From: Halopseudomonas nanhaiensis
Lineage (GTDB): Bacteria; Pseudomonadota; Gammaproteobacteria; Pseudomonadales; Pseudomonadaceae
DNA length: 64,000 nucleotides
Reading direction: 5' to 3'
Assembly: GCF_020025155.1 (NCBI RefSeq)
Contig: NZ_CP073751.1
Location: 868,001 to 932,000, forward strand
Shown here: positions 9,479 to 21,406 of the stretch, piece after piece
Layout of the letters: the number at the start of each line of letters is the position of its first letter
How positions within the stretch are numbered: position 1 is the stretch's first letter
Position numbers and translations under genes: made by a program
Notes under the pieces: model-generated
What the model was told of the DNA's origin: nothing
Database searches by the model: none
What the model saw: only the letters and a program-made list of their open reading frames with translations

Positions 9479-9948
9479 TTGAGCAGTGGCTGGTCGAAGG
9501 GGAGGAGGCGATGCAGCGTGTTGGCGCCGAGATTGGCGCGGCGCTGTTATGGCACGGCGTGGTGTATCTGGATGGCAATCTCGGCGCAGGAAAGACCACC
9601 CTGAGCCGAGGCCTGGTGCGTGGCGCCGGCCATCAGGGCGCGGTCAAGAGTCCCACCTTCACCCTGGTAGAGCCGTACGAGCTGTCCACTGCCACGATCT
9701 ATCACTTCGACCTGTATCGGCTGGTCGACCCTGAAGAGCTCGAGTTTCTGGGAATCCGGGACTACTTCGAGGGGGACAGTCTGTGTCTGATCGAATGGCC
9801 CGAGAAGGGTAAAGGTCTTTTGCCAAGTCCTGACCTGAAGATTACCATTGCAGCGGAAGGCACGGGGCGTAAACTCTGCCTCGAAAGCTATAGTGCGCAC
9901 GGTCTGGCGGCTTGCCAGCGGCTGCATAACAACAGGGGTACAGCTTAG
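9475..9948 (+). CDS. tsaE: tRNA threonylcarbamoyladenosine biosynthesis ATPase TsaE
   Basis: Small P-loop ATPase of the TsaB-TsaD-TsaE complex that makes t6A at position 37 of ANN-decoding tRNAs. 157 residues from the ATG at 9475, which overlaps the nnr stop by four bases (ATGA), pointing to translational coupling. Walker A is GNLGAGKTTLSRGLVRG, followed by SPTFTLVEPYE and the family-typical HFDLYRL and LIEWPEKG segments. The open frame extends 22 codons further upstream inside nnr, but the residues there do not match the family. Confidence 0.95.
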   Translation: MIEQWLVEGEEAMQRVGAEIGAALLWHGVVYLDGNLGAGKTTLSRGLVRGAGHQGAVKSPTFTLVEPYELSTATIYHFDLYRLVDPEELEFLGIRDYFEGDSLCLIEWPEKGKGLLPSPDLKITIAAEGTGRKLCLESYSAHGLAACQRLHNNRGTA

Positions 9949-9950
9949 CC

Positions 9951-11381
9951 GTGAAGGGAAGAATGTGGGGGAAGGCTCGTCTGGTTCTCGCTGCGCTGCT
10001 GTTCGGCGGCGGGCTGGCCTTGTCCGCCGGATTGCAGGCGGCTGATATCAAGAATGTGCGCATCTGGCGTGCCCCGGACAATACTCGCCTGGTTTTCGAT
10101 CTGTCCGGCCCTGCAGACCACAAGCTGTTTACGCTGAGCAGCCCCGAGCGGATTGTCATCGACATCGACAACGCACGCTTTGCTGCTGCGACCGAGTCCC
10201 TGCCATTCGACGACACGCCGCTGACCGGGCTGCGCTCTGCTACTCGCGACGGGACCGGTCTGCGGGTGGTGCTGGATCTGTCGCGGGCGGTGAACCCCAA
10301 GAGTTTCACCCTGCCACCCAACCAGCAGTACGGGCATCGCCTGGTGCTGGATCTGTTCGACCAGGATCAGCGGCCGGATGAACGTGAAGGACTGACCGCC
10401 TCGACGCCGAAAGCGTCGCCGCTGGGGCAGGCGCCGGCACGGTCGGCGCCGCAGACCGGTGAGCGGGATATCATCATCGCTATCGACGCCGGCCATGGCG
10501 GGGAAGATCCGGGTGCGATAGGACACCGGGGAGCGCGCGAGAAGGAAGTTGTCCTGTCCATTTCCAAGAAGCTCAAGGCGATGATCGATGCGCAGCCGGG
10601 CTTCAAGGCCGAACTGGTGCGCACCGGCGATTACTTCATCCCGCTGCGCAAGCGCACGGAAATCGCGCGCAAGCATAACGCCGACCTGTTCGTCTCCATC
10701 CATGCTGACGCCTTCACCCGGGCCAGCGCCTTCGGTGCCTCTGTATTCGCCCTGTCCGATCGCGGCGCAACGTCGGAAACGGCCCGGCTTCTTGCCGACC
10801 GGGAAAACCGCTCCGATCTCATCGGTGGGGTCGGCGGCGTTAGCCTCGAAAACAAGGATCAGGTGCTGGCCAGCGTGCTGCTTGATCTGTCCATGACAGC
10901 GACCCTTTCAGCCAGCCTGGATGTGGGCCAGCAGGTGCTGACCAACATTGGCCAGGTGAACCCGCTGCACAAGCGTCGGGTTGAGCAGGCTGGCTTCATG
11001 GTCCTGAAGTCACCGGACATTCCGTCGATTCTGGTCGAGACAGGCTTCATTTCCAATCCGGGCGAGGCCCAGAAGCTGGTCACCCAGAGTCACCAGCAGG
11101 CGCTAGCAAGGGCGATCCACAGCGGTATCAAGGATTACTTCCACCGCAGCCCGCCGCCCGGGACGCGCATCGCCGCGCTCAAGGCCAGCGGCCGCCTGCA
11201 GGCGCTTGGTCCCCGGGAGCACACGGTACGCCCTGGCGATACGCTGTCGATGATCGCCACGCGTTACGATGTCAGTCTCTCCAGTCTGCGTCAGGCCAAC
11301 AGGCTGGGTAACGACGAGATTCGCGCAGGGCAGGTGCTGAAGGTCCCGGCCAGCTCGATGCTGGTCCAGAACGAGCCCTGA
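9951..11381 (+). CDS. amiB: N-acetylmuramoyl-L-alanine amidase AmiB
   Basis: Periplasmic zinc amidase that splits septal peptidoglycan for daughter-cell separation. The GTG at 9951, two bases after tsaE, gives a signal peptide ([20 protein letters not shown] ... LQAA); an ATG at 9963 would also preserve it. An AMIN domain (residues about 30-130) is followed by an Ala/Pro-rich linker. The Amidase_3 domain follows ([34 protein letters not shown]) with zinc-binding His and Glu. A LysM repeat ends the protein ([19 protein letters not shown]). The mutL ATG comes one base after the stop codon. Confidence 0.95.
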   Translation: MKGRMWGKARLVLAALLFGGGLALSAGLQAADIKNVRIWRAPDNTRLVFDLSGPADHKLFTLSSPERIVIDIDNARFAAATESLPFDDTPLTGLRSATRDGTGLRVVLDLSRAVNPKSFTLPPNQQYGHRLVLDLFDQDQRPDEREGLTASTPKASPLGQAPARSAPQTGERDIIIAIDAGHGGEDPGAIGHRGAREKEVVLSISKKLKAMIDAQPGFKAELVRTGDYFIPLRKRTEIARKHNADLFVSIHADAFTRASAFGASVFALSDRGATSETARLLADRENRSDLIGGVGGVSLENKDQVLASVLLDLSMTATLSASLDVGQQVLTNIGQVNPLHKRRVEQAGFMVLKSPDIPSILVETGFISNPGEAQKLVTQSHQQALARAIHSGIKDYFHRSPPPGTRIAALKASGRLQALGPREHTVRPGDTLSMIATRYDVSLSSLRQANRLGNDEIRAGQVLKVPASSMLVQNEP

Positions 11382-11382
11382 C

Positions 11383-13217
<1,835 letters not shown>

Positions 13218-13218
<1 letters not shown>

Positions 13219-14189
13219 TGACGGCTTCAGCCCGCCCGCCGGTCATCTGTCTGATGGGGCCGACCGCCTCCGGCAAGACCGAACTCGCGCTGCATCTTGC
13301 CAGCCGCCTGCCGTGTGAGTTGATCAGCGTCGACTCGGCCCTGGTCTACCGCGGCATGAACATCGGTACTGCCAAGCCGAGTCCTGCCACGTTGGCCGAA
13401 CACCCACACCATCTGGTGGATATTCTCGACCCTTCACAGGCATATTCCGCGGCACGGTTTCGCGATGATGCGCTGGCGCTGATGGCGGATATCACCTCTC
13501 GCGGGCGTATTCCGTTGCTGGTAGGCGGTACCATGCTCTACTTCAAGGCGCTGGAAGGTGGGCTGGCCGACATGCCGCCTGCCGATGCCACAATCCGACG
13601 ACGGATCGAGGCGATGGCCCTGGAAGGGGGATGGGAGTCGGTGCATGCGCGGCTCGGTGACGTCGATCCGATCGCCGCTGCGCGGATCCATCCCAACGAT
13701 CCGCAGCGAATCCAGCGCGCGTATGAGGTTTTTCTCGTTTCCGGGACCTCGCTCACCGAATGGCATGATCGGCAGACTAAAAAAGCCGGCGACGACGGCT
13801 CTGCACAGGCCGATTTGCCTTATACTGTGCATCATCTGGCTGTGGCTCCAGCGCAGCGGCACATCCTTCACAAGCGAATTGCTCAGCGGTTTCAGGGCAT
13901 GCTCGACGAAGGGTTGGTGGAGGAGGTGAGAGCTCTTTTTCAGCGTGGTGACCTGGATCCCTCGATGCCCTCGATACGCGCGGTGGGTTATCGACAGATC
14001 TGGGACCATCTGGAAGGGAAACTCTCTCTGGACGAGGCGGTCGAACGCGGAGTCATCGCCACCCGCCAGTTGGCGAAGCGGCAGTTCACCTGGCTGCGGA
14101 GCTGGCAAGCCGACGTCACGTGGTTGGACAGCCTCGACCCGAATCGATTCGACCAGGCCTTGAAACGCCTCCGGGCCGCCACCATATAG
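13218..14189 (+). CDS. miaA: tRNA dimethylallyltransferase
   Basis: Adds a dimethylallyl group to A37 of tRNAs reading UNN codons. The ATG at 13218 shares its A with the mutL TGA (TGATG) and gives 323 residues ([20 protein letters not shown]). The P-loop is [15 protein letters not shown], followed by [31 protein letters not shown] and the late [13 protein letters not shown] and [14 protein letters not shown] segments. The frame stays open for 25 more codons upstream inside mutL, but those residues are not family-like. It sits upstream of hfq as in most gamma-proteobacteria. Confidence 0.97.
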
Positions 14190-14311
14190 ACGGCAATGTT
14201 CTGCTAATCTCTATCATGGTCGCCCGTTAGTCGCCTCATGGATAATGGACAGGCAGGCCGAAACGCTTTATTAGTGCTTAAAACCAAACGATTTCCATAA
14301 GGAGTGAGGCA

Positions 14312-14566
14312 ATGTCAAAAGGGCATTCATTACAAGACCCTTACCTGAACGTTCTACGCAAGGAACGTGTTCCGGTATCCATCTATCTGGTCAACGGCAT
14401 CAAGTTGCAGGGGCAGATCGAGTCGTTCGATCAGTTCGTCATTCTGCTCAAGAATACCGTCAGCCAGATGGTCTACAAGCACGCCATTTCCACCGTCGTC
14501 CCGGGTCGTCCGGTACGTCTGCCAGCGCAGGGCGCAGGAGACGAGGCTGAAACCGGGACCGTCTGA
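14312..14566 (+). CDS. hfq: RNA chaperone Hfq
   Basis: Hexameric Sm-like protein that pairs small RNAs with mRNAs and, in pseudomonads, works with Crc in catabolite repression. 84 residues, short-tailed as usual for Pseudomonas. The Sm1 motif region ([20 protein letters not shown]) and Sm2 motif ([10 protein letters not shown]) are intact, including the proximal-face Gln and the KH pair. A strong Shine-Dalgarno (AAGGAG, 14299-14304) precedes the ATG. The 122-base gap after miaA probably carries its own promoter, but I see no convincing hexamers there. Confidence 0.97.
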   Translation: MSKGHSLQDPYLNVLRKERVPVSIYLVNGIKLQGQIESFDQFVILLKNTVSQMVYKHAISTVVPGRPVRLPAQGAGDEAETGTV

Positions 14567-14588
14567 CCTGAAAGCCCGGGAGGCCTGA

Positions 14589-15890
14589 TTGTTCTTTGAA
14601 CGCCATGAAGGGGGTGAACGAGCGGTTCTCGTTCATCTCGAGAGCATGGATGAGCAGAGTCGGGAAGATCCGCACGAGTTCGTCGAACTGGTGCGCTCCG
14701 CTGGAGCGGAGATCGCTCATTTTCTGACCATCAACCGATATCAGCCAAGTCCTCGGTTTCTCGTTGGCTCGGGCAGGGTCGACGAATTGCGCGATCTGGT
14801 CCAGAGCAATGAGGGTGACCTGGTCATCTTCAATCACACCCTTACCCCCAGTCAGGAGCGGAATCTCGAACGCGAGCTGCAATGTCGTGTCATCGATCGC
14901 ACCGGCCTGATTCTGGATATCTTCGCCCAGCGCGCCAGAACGCATGAGGGCAAGCTGCAGGTCGAGCTCGCTCAATTGCAGCATCTGAGCACGCGGCTGG
15001 TTCGTGGCTGGACGCACCTTGAACGTCAGAAGGGCGGTATCGGTCTTCGCGGACCAGGGGAAACCCAGCTCGAAACCGACCGCCGTCTGCTGCGCAATCG
15101 GATCAAGCAGATAACCAAGCGTCTGGAGAAGGTGCGCAGTCAGCGTGAGCAGGCCAGGCGCTCCCGTCGTCGGGCCGAGATCCCGGTGGTATCGCTCGTG
15201 GGCTACACCAACGCTGGCAAGTCCACGCTCTTCAACAGCATGGCGAACTCGGAAGTGTTTGCGGCCAACCAGTTGTTTGCCACGCTGGACCCGACGCTGC
15301 GACGTATTGAACTGGCAGAGGTGGGGCCGGTGATCCTTGCCGATACGGTGGGTTTCATTCGTCATCTGCCGCATGGCCTGGTGGAGGCCTTCCGGGCTAC
15401 CCTCGAGGAGTCAAGCCAGGCAGACCTGCTGCTGCACGTCATCGATGCGGCGGATGATGAGCGGACCTCGCACATCGAGCAGGTGCATCTGGTGCTTGGC
15501 GAGATCGGCGCGCTGGAGCTGCCGATTCTCGAGGTCTACAACAAGGTCGATCTGCTGGATGACTTCGAGCCGCAGGTGCAGCGCGCGGAGGATGGCCGGC
15601 CGCTGCGGGTGTGGGTCTCGGCAAAGGACGGACGTGGACTGGATCTGCTGGCTCAGGCTGTCGCCGAGCTGGTGGGTGAGGACGTGATTCAGCAGCGTAT
15701 TGTGCTCGGTCACGACGAAGCCCGTCTGCGTGCGCAGTTCTATGCTGCGGGCGCTGTGCTCGGTGAAGACGTGGACACCGAAGGTCGCCCTCAGCTTGAG
15801 GTGCGCTTGCCGCGCAGCGACTTCAATCGGCTGGTCACCCGTGAGGGCTGGCAGCCGGATATCTTTCTTTCGCAACATACTTTGCAATAA
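14589..15890 (+). CDS. hflX: Ribosome-associated GTPase HflX
   Basis: GTPase that splits stalled or hibernating 70S ribosomes. 433 residues. The TTG at 14589 gives MFFERHEGGERAVLVHLES, the N-terminus expected for the Pseudomonas family; no ATG fits as well. The HflX domain and a helical coiled arm (residues about 160-190, Arg/Glu-rich) precede the G domain: G1 GYTNAGKSTLFN, G3 DTVGFIRHLPHGLVEAF, G4 NKVDLL. It lies 22 bases after hfq and is likely cotranscribed with it. Confidence 0.96.
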   Translation: MFFERHEGGERAVLVHLESMDEQSREDPHEFVELVRSAGAEIAHFLTINRYQPSPRFLVGSGRVDELRDLVQSNEGDLVIFNHTLTPSQERNLERELQCRVIDRTGLILDIFAQRARTHEGKLQVELAQLQHLSTRLVRGWTHLERQKGGIGLRGPGETQLETDRRLLRNRIKQITKRLEKVRSQREQARRSRRRAEIPVVSLVGYTNAGKSTLFNSMANSEVFAANQLFATLDPTLRRIELAEVGPVILADTVGFIRHLPHGLVEAFRATLEESSQADLLLHVIDAADDERTSHIEQVHLVLGEIGALELPILEVYNKVDLLDDFEPQVQRAEDGRPLRVWVSAKDGRGLDLLAQAVAELVGEDVIQQRIVLGHDEARLRAQFYAAGAVLGEDVDTEGRPQLEVRLPRSDFNRLVTREGWQPDIFLSQHTLQ

Positions 15891-16004
15891 TGCCCGGGCA
15901 TGTCGCTCACGCGGCTTCCCGCAATTGCGATAGGATAAGGCCCCGCCGCGTTCGGCCTCCCCAGGCACGACGCGGCGAATCGATTTCGAAAAACGGAGAA
16001 CGCT

Positions 16005-17234
16005 ATGGCCTGGAATGAGCCTGGTGGTGGTAACAATTCGAACAACCAGGATCCCTGGGGAAGCGGCGGCAACCGTGGCGGAAATCGCGGTGGGAAGCAG
16101 GGTCCTCCGGATCTTGATGAAGCGCTGCGCAAGCTGCAGGACAGCCTGAACAACATGTTCGGCAACAAGAAGCGCGGCACTGATCGGGGCCCCGGTTCCG
16201 GTTCCGGCAATCGTGGCACCGGTGGTGGTATCCCCAAAGGTTTCTGGGTGCTGGCGGCTCTCATCTTGCTGGTTGTCTGGCTGTTCAATGCGATCTACAT
16301 GGTCGATGAGCAGGAGCAGGCGCTGGTTTTGCGCTTCGGTGAATATCACCGTACCGAAGCGCCCGGTCTGCATCTCTACTTCCCGCCGATCGAGCGCAAG
16401 TTTCAGCGCAACGTGACCCAGGTCCGCTCTTACCGCCAGCAGGGGCAGATGCTGACCGAGGACGAAAATATCGTCGAGGTACCGCTGGCGGTCCAGTATC
16501 GAATCTCCAATCTGGAGAACTTCGTGCTGCGCGTCGAGGATCCGGAGACCAGTCTTCGCCATGCTACCGAGAGCGCGCTGCGGCACGTCGTGGGCTCCAC
16601 TTCGATGCACGAAGTGCTGACCGAGGGTCGTGAGGCGATGGGTGTCGCGGTTACCGAGCGACTGCAGCGTTATCTGGATCACTACAACACCGGTATCACC
16701 GTCGTACAGGTGAACATCGAGAGCGCTCAGGCGCCGGCAGAAGTGCAGGATGCGTTCGACGACGTGATTCGTGCCCGGGAAGACGAGGTCCGCGAGCGCA
16801 ACCAGGCTGAAACCTATGCCAACGGCGTCATTCCAGAGGCCCGTGGTCGAGCGCAGCGCCTGCTTGAAGAGGCCAATGGTTATCGTGACGAAGTTGTCGC
16901 AAGGGCGATGGGTGAAGCGCAGCGTTTCAATCTGCTGGTCGAGCAGTATCGCGAGGCTCCCGAGGTGATGCGCGAGCGCATGTACATCGGCACCATGCAG
17001 GATGTGCTGAGCACCACCAGCAAGATCATGGTGTCCGGCGGCGAGGGCAACAACAACCTCCTGTACCTTCCGCTCGACAAGCTGATGGAGAAGGGTGGCA
17101 GTGGTTCTGGCGGCAATCCGGGCATCCCGGCTAACTCGACGCCGGGCGTCAATCCGGGCAGCGCCTCCGATTCGACTAGCCGTATTCCCACCCAGTTGCA
17201 GCAGCGTGATCCGCGCTCGAGGGAGACCCGCTGA
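16005..17234 (+). CDS. hflK: FtsH protease regulator HflK
   Basis: Membrane SPFH protein that with HflC encloses the FtsH protease. 409 residues. The first 75 residues are Gly/Asn-rich and cytoplasmic (SGGNRGGNRGGKQGP), then one TM (FWVLAALILLVVWLFNAIYM), then the SPFH domain with VDEQEQALVLRFGEY and a long Arg/Glu-rich helix near residues 255-300. The C-terminus is again low complexity (Gly/Ser/Asn/Pro). Its stop overlaps the hflC ATG by one base. A GC-rich stem (15944-15951 with 15970-15977) lies in the leader and is of unknown significance. Confidence 0.96.
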   Translation: MAWNEPGGGNNSNNQDPWGSGGNRGGNRGGKQGPPDLDEALRKLQDSLNNMFGNKKRGTDRGPGSGSGNRGTGGGIPKGFWVLAALILLVVWLFNAIYMVDEQEQALVLRFGEYHRTEAPGLHLYFPPIERKFQRNVTQVRSYRQQGQMLTEDENIVEVPLAVQYRISNLENFVLRVEDPETSLRHATESALRHVVGSTSMHEVLTEGREAMGVAVTERLQRYLDHYNTGITVVQVNIESAQAPAEVQDAFDDVIRAREDEVRERNQAETYANGVIPEARGRAQRLLEEANGYRDEVVARAMGEAQRFNLLVEQYREAPEVMRERMYIGTMQDVLSTTSKIMVSGGEGNNNLLYLPLDKLMEKGGSGSGGNPGIPANSTPGVNPGSASDSTSRIPTQLQQRDPRSRETR

Positions 17235-18109
17235 TGAGTAACAAGACGATATTTGGTTTGATCGCTGCGCTGGTCGTCCTCGTGATCGGCTGGCAGAGCT
17301 TCTTCATTGTCAGTCAGACCGAGCGCGGCCTGGTTCTGCAGTTCGGTAAGGTCGTCCGGGACGACGTGCCGCCGGGCCTGCATTTCAAACTGCCTTTCGT
17401 TCAAAAGGCACGGCTCTTCGATGGTCGCCTGTTGACTCTGGACACGCCCACCCAGCGTTATCTGACGCTGGAGAAGAAGGCGCTGATGGTCGACTCCTAT
17501 GCCAAGTGGCGCATCGCCAACGTGCAGCGGTTCTACACTGCAACATCCGGCCTGCGTACCATCGCCGAGGAGCGTGTGTCGCGCCAGCTGGAGTCGGGTC
17601 TGCGCAACGTGGTGGCACGCCGTACCCTGCACGAAGTCGTGTCGGGTGAGCGTGATCAGCTCATGGCTGACATCACGCTTGAGCTGAACGAAAGTGCTCG
17701 TCGCGAACTGGGGATCGAGATCGTTGATGTGCGTGTGAAGGCGATCGATCTGCCGCGCGAGGTCAACCGTAGCGTGTTCGAGCGTATGAGCACCGAGCGT
17801 GAGCGGGAAGCGCGCGAGCATCGCGCCAAGGGTCGCGAGCTGGCAGAGGGTATCCGTGCAGACGCTGATCGCCAGCAGCGCGTGATTCTTGCGGAGGCTT
17901 TCCGAGAGGCCGAGGAGATTCGCGGTCAGGGCGATGCGCAGGCTGCCCAAATCTATGCTCAGGCCTACAATCAGGATCGTGAGTTCTACTCGTTCTACCG
18001 TAGCCTGCAGGCTTATCGCGAAAGCTTCGGTGGTCAGTCCGACGTCCTGGTGCTGGATCCGGACAGCGATTTCTTCCGCTACCTCCAGCAGGGGTCGTCG
18101 CGTCGATGA
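17234..18109 (+). CDS. hflC: FtsH protease regulator HflC
   Basis: Partner of HflK; the two form a periplasm-facing cage around FtsH hexamers. 291 residues: a short N-terminus, TM (TIFGLIAALVVLVIGWQSFF), SPFH/band-7 domain (VSQTERGLVLQFGKVVRDDV), then an Arg/Ala/Glu-rich helix (about 180-225) with REVNRSVFERMSTEREREAR, and a C-terminal FYRSLQAYRESFGG segment typical of HflC. The ATG at 17234 overlaps the hflK TGA. Two hairpins follow the gene, the second a likely terminator. Confidence 0.97.
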   Translation: MSNKTIFGLIAALVVLVIGWQSFFIVSQTERGLVLQFGKVVRDDVPPGLHFKLPFVQKARLFDGRLLTLDTPTQRYLTLEKKALMVDSYAKWRIANVQRFYTATSGLRTIAEERVSRQLESGLRNVVARRTLHEVVSGERDQLMADITLELNESARRELGIEIVDVRVKAIDLPREVNRSVFERMSTEREREAREHRAKGRELAEGIRADADRQQRVILAEAFREAEEIRGQGDAQAAQIYAQAYNQDREFYSFYRSLQAYRESFGGQSDVLVLDPDSDFFRYLQQGSSRR

Positions 18110-18116
18110 TCACTTG

Positions 18117-18144
18117 CCACATCCGCCGGGTTCGGCGGGTGTGG
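18117..18144 (+). other. Stem-loop just after hflC
   Basis: An 11-base-pair stem (18117-18127 with 18134-18144, one G-U pair) closes a GGGTTC loop 8 bases after the hflC stop. No T-run follows, so it is not a standard terminator; it could be a 3'-end stabiliser or a processing site. Confidence 0.4.
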
Positions 18145-18172
18145 CTCGCTGTAAACGGTGTTACAATCGCGC

Positions 18173-18196
18173 AGCCGGGGAACTCCCGGCTTTTTT
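18173..18196 (+). terminator. Intrinsic terminator between hflC and DUF2065 gene
   Basis: AGCCGGG (18173-18179) pairs with CCCGGCT (18185-18191) around a five-base loop and runs into six Ts. It would separate hfq-hflX-hflKC transcription from DUF2065-hisZ-purA. Confidence 0.75.
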
Positions 18197-18250
18197 GTGA
18201 CCGGTATCGACGCCCGTCAGGCCGCAGCGCGTATTGGCGGAGACCACGCA

Positions 18251-18436
18251 ATGTTGAGCAGTCTGTTGGTTGCCCTGTGCCTGATGCTGGTGCTCGAAGG
18301 CATACTGCCCTTTGCTGCGCCGGCGCGCTGGAAGCAGATGCTGCGCAGCGTCAGCAGCATGACGGACCGGCAGGCCCGCCTGATCGGCTTGCTGAGTATG
18401 ATTACCGGCACTGCCTGCCTGTATCTGCTGCGCTGA
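18251..18436 (+). CDS. DUF2065 small membrane protein
   Basis: A 61-residue membrane protein of unknown function commonly found between hflC and hisZ or purA in gamma- and beta-proteobacteria. The ATG at 18251 gives MLSSLLVALCLMLVLEGILP. TM1 covers about residues 2-20 and TM2 the C-terminal end (RLIGLLSMITGTACLYLLR), joined by a short cytoplasmic loop containing ARWKQMLRSVSSM. The frame is open upstream to 18158, but that part crosses the terminator and does not resemble the family. Possible role near HflKC/FtsH is guilt by association only. Confidence 0.85.
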   Translation: MLSSLLVALCLMLVLEGILPFAAPARWKQMLRSVSSMTDRQARLIGLLSMITGTACLYLLR

Positions 18437-18468
18437 TATCGGCACTCATCGTGTGAGAAGGTTTTGAC

Positions 18469-19656
18469 ATGCCTACTGTAGATCGCTGGCTCCTGCCTGA
18501 CGGGATCGAAGAGGTGCTGCCTGAGGAGGCGGCGCGCATTGAGGCAGCTCGCCGAAAGCTGCTCGACCTGTTTTCCAGCTGGGGTTATGACCTGGTCATC
18601 ACTCCGCACATCGAGTATCTCGAATCGCTGCTCACCGGCGCCGGCCATGATCTGGAGCTGCAGACGTTCAAGATGACCGACCAGCTCTCCGGGCGGATGC
18701 TCGGGCTACGAGCGGATATCACCCCACAGGTTGCACGCATCGATGCGCATACCCTGGGGGCCGAGGGGCCTACCCGCCTGTGTTATTGCGGCAGCGTGCT
18801 GCATACCCGTCCGCGTGCGCTGTCGACGGCCCGCAGCCTGATCCAGCTCGGTGCGGAACTGTACGGTGACGCGTCCTGTGCCAGCGACGTGGAAATCATC
18901 TCCCTGATGCTCGAGACCCTCGCCGCGTGTCGTGTCGAAGGTGTTCACCTGGATATCGGTCATGTGGGGATCTACCGTGGACTGGTACAGGCTGCGGGGC
19001 TCGGCGCCGATCGCGAGCAAGCCCTGTTCGACGCTTTGCAGCGCAAGGCGGTCGGTGAGGTTGACAAACTCACCTCCGCGCTCCCGGATGGCGCCATCGC
19101 AACGATGCTGCGCAGTCTGGCCGACCTGTCGGGCGGCGTTGAGGTGTTGGACCGCGCGCATATGCTGCTCGACGGTGCGCCCGAGTCGGTGATGGCTGCG
19201 CTGGATGATCTGGCGGAAGTAGCCCAGACTCTGTCGAAACGGTATCCCGGTCTGCCGCTGTATTTTGATCTCGGTGAGTTGCGTGGATACCACTACCATA
19301 CCGGGGTGGCATTCGCTGCCTTCGTGCCCGGTGTCGGGCAGAGCATCGCGCAGGGTGGCCGTTACGATGATATCGGTCGTGACTTCGGTCGGGCCCGTCC
19401 GGCGACGGGCTTTTCCACGGATCTGCGGATGCTGGTCGAGCGCGGGCAGATCGAATCGCAAGCCTCGCATGGTATCTGGGCGCCCTATGCCAGCGAGCCT
19501 GGGTTGCAGGAGCAGGTCATGAGGCTGCGGGCAACTGGCGAACGGGTTATCGTCGCGTTGCCGGGGCAGGGTGATAGCGTTGCCGGCGACTATGGCTGCG
19601 ACCGTATCCTGCAACACCACCAGGGCGCCTGGCAGGTAACTGCGCTGAATTTCTGA
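18469..19656 (+). CDS. hisZ: ATP phosphoribosyltransferase regulatory subunit HisZ
   Basis: Histidyl-tRNA-synthetase-like protein that binds short-form HisG to make the active first enzyme of histidine synthesis. 395 residues, the length of HisZ and shorter than HisRS. It begins with [20 protein letters not shown] and has class II synthetase core motifs ([21 protein letters not shown]-like region absent), a [20 protein letters not shown] segment and [21 protein letters not shown]. It lacks the anticodon-binding domain of real HisRS. It is located 32 bases after the DUF2065 gene and 45 bases before purA. Confidence 0.95.
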   Translation: MPTVDRWLLPDGIEEVLPEEAARIEAARRKLLDLFSSWGYDLVITPHIEYLESLLTGAGHDLELQTFKMTDQLSGRMLGLRADITPQVARIDAHTLGAEGPTRLCYCGSVLHTRPRALSTARSLIQLGAELYGDASCASDVEIISLMLETLAACRVEGVHLDIGHVGIYRGLVQAAGLGADREQALFDALQRKAVGEVDKLTSALPDGAIATMLRSLADLSGGVEVLDRAHMLLDGAPESVMAALDDLAEVAQTLSKRYPGLPLYFDLGELRGYHYHTGVAFAAFVPGVGQSIAQGGRYDDIGRDFGRARPATGFSTDLRMLVERGQIESQASHGIWAPYASEPGLQEQVMRLRATGERVIVALPGQGDSVAGDYGCDRILQHHQGAWQVTALNF

Positions 19657-19680
19657 TTGCATGGCCGCAGGCCATACTGA

Positions 19681-20991
<1,311 letters not shown>

Positions 20992-20995
20992 CCAG

Positions 20996-21023
20996 AAAAG
21001 GCGCCCTGCGAGGCGCCTTTTTT
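20996..21023 (+). terminator. Rho-independent terminator after purA
   Basis: AAAAGGCGCC (20996-21005) pairs with GGCGCCTTTT (21012-21021) around loop CTGCGA, ending in a T-run. It lies just after the purA stop and faces away from the minus-strand tRNA. Confidence 0.92.
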
Positions 21024-21142
21024 CATGGCGCGAGCGAGTGATATTGAAACAGGCGTACGCGCGCGCAGCGCTGCACAAAGAGAACAAGGATTTTATGGGG
21101 ATACCGTGCAAACTGGATTCAGCAGAGCTGCTGAAAGAGAAA

Positions 21143-21229
21143 TGGTGCCCAGGAGAAGACTCGAACTTCCACGGCCGTAAGGCCACCAGCACCTGAAGCT
21201 GGCGTGTCTACCAATTTCACCACCTGGGC
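21143..21229 (-). tRNA. tRNA-Leu, anticodon CAG
   Basis: An 87-base tRNA read leftward. The acceptor stem GCCCAGG pairs perfectly with CCTGGGC, followed by discriminator A and encoded CCA. The D-arm contains AAATTGGTAGAC. The anticodon stem CCAGC/GCTGG encloses loop TTCAGGT, anticodon CAG, decoding CUG, the main Leu codon in high-GC genomes. A variable arm (GTGGCCTTACGGCCGT) marks it as class II, and the T-arm contains GTTCGAGTC. It sits between purA and rnr on the opposite strand. Confidence 0.96.
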
Positions 21230-21406
21230 GTATCAATTACAGCGGATGCTATGATGAACCTGAGGTCCGTCGTTGACAACCGTTGTTGTGTTGACGGCGC
21301 GAATAATACGTAGCGGCATTGGGTATGTAAACCCCTGCCCGCAAAAATATTTCAGTTTTATCGAAACAGGTGCAAGCGGCCCTGTTTCGCGGTTCAATAG
21401 GCGCCT

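Noticed and set aside
15411-16682. 423-codon minus-strand frame over hflX and hflK
   Set aside because: Spans two genes and their intergenic gap, without motifs; shadow of GC-biased third positions.
21120-21133. Terminator for the tRNA-Leu gene at CAGCAGAGCTGCTG
   Set aside because: The palindrome leaves too small a loop and no T-run follows on the minus strand.
21273-21309. rnr promoter from TTGACA and TAATAC
   Set aside because: The two hexamers are 25 bases apart, outside the useful range, and the second TTGACG is too close.
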